This document shows, in pieces, positions 59,080-64,000 of a DNA stretch of 64,000 nucleotides. Location of the stretch: positions 310,001 to 374,000 of the forward strand of contig NZ_WUMO01000005.1 of the NCBI RefSeq assembly GCF_009826975.1. Reading direction: 5' to 3'. Numbering within the stretch: position 1 is the stretch's first letter; every line of letters starts with the position of its first letter. The notes beneath the pieces were generated by a model, which ran no database searches, was not told where the DNA came from, and saw nothing but the letters and a program-made list of their open reading frames with translations. The DNA is from Flavobacterium sp. HBTb2-11-1. Lineage in GTDB: Bacteria > Bacteroidota > Bacteroidia > Flavobacteriales > Flavobacteriaceae. A program made the translations under genes and the position numbers.

Positions 59080-61824
59080 TTGAAATCGATACTTTTTAAA
59101 TCAGTTTTCTTCTTTTTCATCGCTTTACAGCTTCAAGCACAAGAATTACTTCCCTTTGTCGAAAATTACAGCAAATCAGATTATCAAGGAGATAATCAGA
59201 TTTGGAATGTAGCGCAAGGCAATGACAATGCAATGTATTTTGCCAATAATCACTATTTGCTTCGTTATGATGGAGTAAAATGGGAAAAATATACACTTCC
59301 AAACAAAACGATTATTCGATCTATTTTGATTGAAGGAGATAAAATTTATTCTGGTTCTTATAAAGAGTTTGGCTATTGGTATAGAAAAGACGGAACGATG
59401 CATTATGTTTCGATTACCAAAAAACTCAGATTATTTGATGAAAAGGACAATGAAGAAATCTGGAAAATATTTAGGTTTAAGGGCTCTCTTTATTTTCAAT
59501 CCTTTAATGATGTTTTTATTTACAACGGAAAAACAATTAAGAAAATTAAGTTTCCTTTTCTTATTTCGTATTGTTTTGGAGTAGATAAAAATTTATATGT
59601 AGCCTCAGTCAGAGATGGAATTTTTAAAATGAATGGCAAACACATTGCCAATCCAAAAGGTTGGAACGTTTTAAAAAATACGGTTGTTCATGCCATTGAA
59701 AAATTTCAAAACAAGACTTATATTTTTACTCAGAAAAAAGGCGTTTTCATTGTAGAAAAAAATGGACTAAAAAGTTGGGAACATCCTATAAATGAAACTT
59801 TAAAATCGGCAACAATTAATGTGGCAAAATTTGTCAAAAATGACAGGCTGATTGTGGGAACTGGAAACCGTGGAATTTACATTTTAGATTTAAAAAACAA
59901 CTCCTATAAAAATATCGAACGCAATAACGTTTTAATGAACAATTCAGTCTTAAGTTTAGGATTGGATAAAGAGAACGATCTCTGGGTTGGTTTAGATAAC
60001 GGAATTGCGCATGTTGAGGTTAATTCTCCAATTTCTTTCTTTTATGACAACTCGGGTCTTTTAGGCTCTGTTTATGCTGTGGCGGCAATTAATAAAGGTT
60101 ATTTAATTGCTTCTAATCACGGTATTTTTGAATACAGTGCTGGAAAATTTAACATGATGCCAAATACACAAGGGCAGGGTTGGAATATTTCTCTCATTGA
60201 CGGAAAATATATTATTGGCCATAATGATGGTACTTTTTCGTATGAAAATAACACTTTAACGAAAATAAATGGTGTAAGTGGAGGCTGGAATATGTCTAAA
60301 AGCAGTATTAATAATACTTATTTTCAATCCACTTACAGTGGTATTTTGGTTTATGATGATCCGTCAAACATGTCCCATTATAAAATTATAAAAGATTTGG
60401 CAAAGCCGATCAAATATGTGGCTCAAAATAAAAAGAATGAAATTTGGGCGGCCGATAATTATCGTGGTTTGTATCGTGTTTTGCTAGATGATAATTATAA
60501 TACGCTTAAAGTTGAAAATGTCACGCAGCAAAGCAAAATCCAGAATGATTTTGGAATTAAGATTTTTGAGTTTAGAAAAGAAATACTTTTTCTAATTAAT
60601 AATTCTTGGTATACCTACAATTCGATATCCAATAAATTGGAAGAAAATAGTTTGTTTAATACAAATTTCAGAAATGTAACAGATGTCGTTTCTATAGATG
60701 AAGATCATTTTATGGTTCTGCAAAATGGAATCTTATATCATATTTATGCTGAAGGAAACAAATTTGTCTGGAATATTATTCAGGAGAAATATTATAAAGG
60801 AAAATTGATTAATGAAAATCTAAGAATTTTCAAGAAAGACAATTATTATTTATTTAATCTGGATGACGGATTTATTTCTCTTAAACTCGAATACGAAAAC
60901 AAGCAGAATTCGGAAGTTAAAATTGAAGCATTTAGCGAAAATGCTTTAATTCCAGACGATGAGAAAATAAAATTTAATACTGAATTAAAGATCAATGTTA
61001 TTTCTGGAATTTATGGAGCAAGCAAGCCAAATTTATTTTACAAGCTAGATAAAGAAAAAGATTTCATTCCAATTTCAGATGGATTGATTGTTTTGAATAA
61101 TTTAAGCAGTGGATATCATACTGTAGAAATATTCAAACATGATGGAGCTACTTATGAAACAGTTTCATCATATAAATTTAAAGTGGCAGAACCATGGTAT
61201 TTTTCATTCTGGATGATTCTACTGTATTTTCTTGTAATCGGAGCAGTCTTGTTTTTCTATTATAAATGGAATAAGCTCCGCTATATGCAAAAATTAAAAT
61301 TGCAGGCTGAAGAATTAAAACATCAGAGAGAAATTCTTGAAATGGAATTGAAAAAAGAAAACGAACTCAACATTCAAGAATACGAAAAGCATATTTTAGA
61401 ATTAGAATTGCAAGCAAAATCTTCAGAAGTTGCAGGCAAATCATTATCGATTGCCAAACAAACTGAAATGATTGATAAAATCCAAGGTATTTTAGAAACC
61501 GAGAAAGATTTTGGTAAGCTTAAAAATGAAATTAGAAAAGCGATTAAGATTAATGAAGTAAATAAACACGAATGGGAAACATTTGAAACCAATTTGAATC
61601 AAATCCATAACGAGTTTATTATAAATCTATCCAAAAAATACCCACAATTAACTCCAAAGGACATAAAACTATGCGTTTATCTTAAAATGAATCTTTCGTC
61701 GAAGGAAATTGCTCCTATGATGAATATCTCTTTTAGAGGTGTAGAGCTGCATAGATATCGTCTTAGAAAGAAGCTAAACCTCACGCAAGACGAAAACCTG
61801 TCAAAGTTTTTATTAAGTCTGTAA
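59080..61824 (+). CDS. Membrane-bound propeller sensor with LuxR-type DNA-binding domain
   Basis: A 914-residue one-component regulator. A signal peptide (KSILFKSVFFFFIALQLQAQ) leads to two-component-regulator propeller repeats (about 20-630, for example DLWVGLDNGIAHVEV), a YYY-type beta domain (about 630-705), one membrane segment (about 707-730), a coiled coil (about 735-785), and a C-terminal LuxR-like helix-turn-helix (LTPKDIKLCVYLKMNLSSKE then FRGVELHRYRLRKKL). It should sense a ligand outside and bind DNA inside. The start is a TTG; I chose 59080, in front of the signal, rather than 59059. It lies 244 bases before a susC-like gene. Confidence 0.88.
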   Translation: MKSILFKSVFFFFIALQLQAQELLPFVENYSKSDYQGDNQIWNVAQGNDNAMYFANNHYLLRYDGVKWEKYTLPNKTIIRSILIEGDKIYSGSYKEFGYWYRKDGTMHYVSITKKLRLFDEKDNEEIWKIFRFKGSLYFQSFNDVFIYNGKTIKKIKFPFLISYCFGVDKNLYVASVRDGIFKMNGKHIANPKGWNVLKNTVVHAIEKFQNKTYIFTQKKGVFIVEKNGLKSWEHPINETLKSATINVAKFVKNDRLIVGTGNRGIYILDLKNNSYKNIERNNVLMNNSVLSLGLDKENDLWVGLDNGIAHVEVNSPISFFYDNSGLLGSVYAVAAINKGYLIASNHGIFEYSAGKFNMMPNTQGQGWNISLIDGKYIIGHNDGTFSYENNTLTKINGVSGGWNMSKSSINNTYFQSTYSGILVYDDPSNMSHYKIIKDLAKPIKYVAQNKKNEIWAADNYRGLYRVLLDDNYNTLKVENVTQQSKIQNDFGIKIFEFRKEILFLINNSWYTYNSISNKLEENSLFNTNFRNVTDVVSIDEDHFMVLQNGILYHIYAEGNKFVWNIIQEKYYKGKLINENLRIFKKDNYYLFNLDDGFISLKLEYENKQNSEVKIEAFSENALIPDDEKIKFNTELKINVISGIYGASKPNLFYKLDKEKDFIPISDGLIVLNNLSSGYHTVEIFKHDGATYETVSSYKFKVAEPWYFSFWMILLYFLVIGAVLFFYYKWNKLRYMQKLKLQAEELKHQREILEMELKKENELNIQEYEKHILELELQAKSSEVAGKSLSIAKQTEMIDKIQGILETEKDFGKLKNEIRKAIKINEVNKHEWETFETNLNQIHNEFIINLSKKYPQLTPKDIKLCVYLKMNLSSKEIAPMMNISFRGVELHRYRLRKKLNLTQDENLSKFLLSL

Positions 61825-61895
61825 GATTTGATTTTATTTTTTACAGAATTTATATTTTTCGATATCATTTTTTATATAATTACAATACATCATTA

Positions 61896-62019
61896 CTACA
61901 TCATAATGATATGTTAAGGAATTTTTGTTAACATTTATTGTTTTGATAATCAGTACAATAATATAAATTTTTAACACAATGATGTAGCTATGTTGTAGTG
62001 GTATTTGATGTACTACAAC
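61896..62019. promoter_or_regulatory. TGTAGT/ACTACA dyads upstream of the susC-like gene
   Basis: GTTGTAGT (61992-61999) and ACTACAAC (62012-62019) form an exact dyad with a 12-base spacer. CTACATCAT (61896-61904) and ATGATGTAG (61979-61987) form another pair 74 bases apart. They lie 50-175 bases before the SusC start, where an activator such as the adjacent LuxR-type protein could bind. The promoter itself is not obvious. Confidence 0.45.
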
Positions 62020-62068
62020 GTTGTAATTGCTTAATTTGGCTCTACTAACTTAAACGATTACGTACTGT

Positions 62069-64000
62069 ATGAAAAATTTTATTTTTAGCTTTTTAGCGCT
62101 ATTGCTGTTGCCTACATTTATGTTAGGGCAGACACAAGCAATTAAAGGAAAAGTAGTAGACAGTAATGGAATGGGAATTCCAGGGGCAATTATTGCTTCA
62201 GCTGATGCTAGAGCTACTGCAGATGCAGATTTCGACGGAAACTTTACAATTAATGCAAAACCTGGAGATATTTTAAAAATATCTATGCTAGGCTTTGATG
62301 CGGTTTCTGTGCCGGCTACTGCCGCACCAATGACAATTACCTTAAAAGAAGCAGGAGATACTGCTTTAAAAGAAGTAGTTGTGATCGGGTACGGTACAAG
62401 AAAGAAAATTGATAATACTTCTGCTGTAAGTTCTTTAAAATCAGAGGAAATTACAAAAATGAAGGTGTCAAATGCAACTCAAGCAATTCAAGGGAAAGCT
62501 GCTGGGGTTCAGGTAACTTCTTCTAATACGCCAGGAGGAACACCTTCAGTAATTATTAGAGGAGTTGGTACAGCATTAGGAGGAAGAAATCCTTTATATG
62601 TAGTTGATGGAATGCCAACAGACAACATCAATAACATTAACACAAATGATATTACTTCTTATGAAGTTTTAAAAGATGCCTCTGCCCTTGCTATTTATGG
62701 TACTAGAGGAGCGAATGGTGTTATCATGATTACTACAAAAACGGGTAAGGGCAAGATGACTATTGATTTTGATAGTTATAGTGGGTTTAAATCTGCTTTG
62801 AAGAAAGTGAAAATGGCTAATAGTGAAGAGTTTGCTCGTTATAGTAATGCAGCTTTCAACGATCCTACTAAATTTTCTTTAAATCAACCAATCAATACAA
62901 ATTGGTATGATGAAATTACACGCACGGGGACTTATTCAGAAAACAATATAGCATTGTCTGGTTCATCAGAAAGTGTTAAATACTTTTTAAGTGCAGGAAA
63001 TTACCAAGAAAAAGGAATTTTGAATGGAACAGATTATTCTCGTACAACTATTAGAAGTAACAACGAGTACAAAATTTCTGAGAGACTTAAATTAAGTCAG
63101 AATTTTAGTGTTAGCTCAATAAAAAACACGCCAAAACCATTATCTGCATTTACAACAGCTTACAGACAATCGCCAATCGTGCCAGTACGTTATGCTGATG
63201 GCAAATATGGTGTTCCTTTTGTAAATAATGGAGTTGCAGCAGAAACAGGTTCTCAATTCAATTCAGTAGGAAATCCAGTAAGTGCTATTGATTTCAATAA
63301 TGAACAACAGCAAACTGTTATTTTACAAGGAGGCTTAAAATTAGATTTTGATATTACAAAATCATTAAAATTTACTTCTCAATTTAATGGAGAGTTTTAT
63401 ACTTACAAGCAATATAACTATGTTGACAATTTAGCTATTTGGTTAGCAGCGGACCCTAACAGAGTTGTAGGTGCATACGATCCAAAAAGCAATATCAATA
63501 CCTTAACAAGAAATAGAGATCAATATTTTAACTGGAACTTATCTAATTATTTTACTTATAATAAGGTATTTGCAGAAATTCATGATGTTGAGGTTACTGC
63601 GGGTATTGAGGCAAACGTTATTGGTACAAGAGAAAAACTTGGTATTACTAGAAAAAATGTCGAAGCTAATTCTAATTATTGGGCTTTAGACGGGGTTCCT
63701 TACGCTCCAAATGTCGTAGGTTATACAGATGTTGCATTAAATCAGCAAAAATTATCATCTTATTTTGCACGTTTCCAATACAAATTAATGGACAAATATT
63801 TGTTTACGGGAACGGTAAGACGTGATGGATCATCACAGTTTTCTGAAGGTAACCGTTGGGGAACCTTCCCATCATTTGGTGCTGGATGGATTGTAACGAA
63901 AGAAAACTTCTTAAGCAACGTAAAAAGTCTTGATTTATTAAAAATTAGAGGTTCATGGGGTAGATTAGGTAATCAAAAAGTGCCTTTGAACAATCAGACT
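62069..64000 (+). CDS. SusC/RagA-type TonB-dependent outer-membrane transporter, C-terminus cut by window edge
   Basis: An open frame of 644 codons runs to the window edge. A signal peptide (MKNFIFSFLALLLLPTFMLG) is followed by a carboxypeptidase-regulatory-like domain (about 24-95: AIKGKVVDSNGMGIPGAIIA), then a TonB plug (about 105-220) with PLYVVDGMPTDNI and GTRGANGVIMITTKTGKG, and the start of the beta barrel. SusC proteins import glycans or peptides with a SusD lipoprotein. The regulator just upstream fits a nutrient-uptake locus. The substrate and the expected susD are outside the window. Confidence 0.93.
   Translation, partial: MKNFIFSFLALLLLPTFMLGQTQAIKGKVVDSNGMGIPGAIIASADARATADADFDGNFTINAKPGDILKISMLGFDAVSVPATAAPMTITLKEAGDTALKEVVVIGYGTRKKIDNTSAVSSLKSEEITKMKVSNATQAIQGKAAGVQVTSSNTPGGTPSVIIRGVGTALGGRNPLYVVDGMPTDNINNINTNDITSYEVLKDASALAIYGTRGANGVIMITTKTGKGKMTIDFDSYSGFKSALKKVKMANSEEFARYSNAAFNDPTKFSLNQPINTNWYDEITRTGTYSENNIALSGSSESVKYFLSAGNYQEKGILNGTDYSRTTIRSNNEYKISERLKLSQNFSVSSIKNTPKPLSAFTTAYRQSPIVPVRYADGKYGVPFVNNGVAAETGSQFNSVGNPVSAIDFNNEQQQTVILQGGLKLDFDITKSLKFTSQFNGEFYTYKQYNYVDNLAIWLAADPNRVVGAYDPKSNINTLTRNRDQYFNWNLSNYFTYNKVFAEIHDVEVTAGIEANVIGTREKLGITRKNVEANSNYWALDGVPYAPNVVGYTDVALNQQKLSSYFARFQYKLMDKYLFTGTVRRDGSSQFSEGNRWGTFPSFGAGWIVTKENFLSNVKSLDLLKIRGSWGRLGNQKVPLNNQT

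Overview
The window looks like chromosomal DNA from a Flavobacterium species or close relative (Bacteroidota). Supporting signs are low-GC DNA, near absence of Shine-Dalgarno sites, promoters of the TTTG / TAnnTTTG type, lipoproteins with short Cys lipoboxes, DUF349 and OstA-like proteins, and a SusC-type TonB receptor beneath a propeller/HTH regulator. I see no rRNA, tRNA, CRISPR array, complete insertion sequence or prophage. Most of the window is ordinary core genome separated by repeat-rich intergenic DNA.

Layout. 1-530 is a lipoprotein cut by the window edge. 560-4614 (-) holds a fused protease/glutamate ligase (RimK type) and clpC. 4873-8825 (+) holds gyrA and a secreted TPR protein. 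8884-14894 (-) holds an OsmC protein, a DUF349 protein, an outer-membrane barrel and the pair TPR-aroE. A promoter, a 34-codon ORF and a terminator-like hairpin at 14881-15127 (+) may be an unannotated small gene. 15161-18139 (-) holds a class III aminotransferase and an OstA/LptA-like protein. 18421-21499 is a convergent GH13 / GH130 pair. 21565-24762 (-) is a tight five-gene operon (LUD protein, cdsA, psd, acyl-CoA-binding protein, lipoprotein superoxide dismutase) that joins phospholipid synthesis to envelope protection. 24881-27193 (-) is rsfS-ftsH, then birA (+), a SRPBCC protein, and the divergent pyrE / NUDIX pair with only 7 bases between start codons.

30100-35500 is the most plastic part. 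It has an XRE regulator, GC-rich REP-like inverted repeats, a 118-base remnant of an M14 carboxypeptidase gene, three unrecognised membrane-associated proteins and the intact M14 gene. 35509-43200 returns to housekeeping: a DbpA-like helicase, a PhnA protein, coaD, ddl, and a PASTA protein overlapping a pseudouridine synthase. 43385-51616 (mostly -) is a run of small stress, metabolic or unknown genes: a ModF-like ABC protein with a degenerate first ATP site, a sulfurtransferase, ThuA, DUF1398, a hydrolase, a thioesterase, DUF1203 and AHSA1. 51944-58976 (+) holds dnaK, with a striking upstream array and sigma-54-like promoter, then corA, pta-ackA and a DUF3995 protein. The window ends with a propeller/LuxR-type regulator and the first 644 codons of a SusC-like transporter, probably the start of a nutrient-uptake locus.

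Intergenic DNA carries several dispersed repeat families: TCCCGATAGCTATCGGGA palindromes, GCACTGCAGTGC palindromes, GATAGAAGC...GCGGATAGC structured elements, CAAAG and CTTAG periodic repeats, and TCTAAAA heptads. Two genes end inside such repeats. No clearly novel multi-gene system is evident. The most distinctive items are the dnaK control region, the M14 remnant next to REP-like repeats, the structured repeat family and the possible 34-residue gene.
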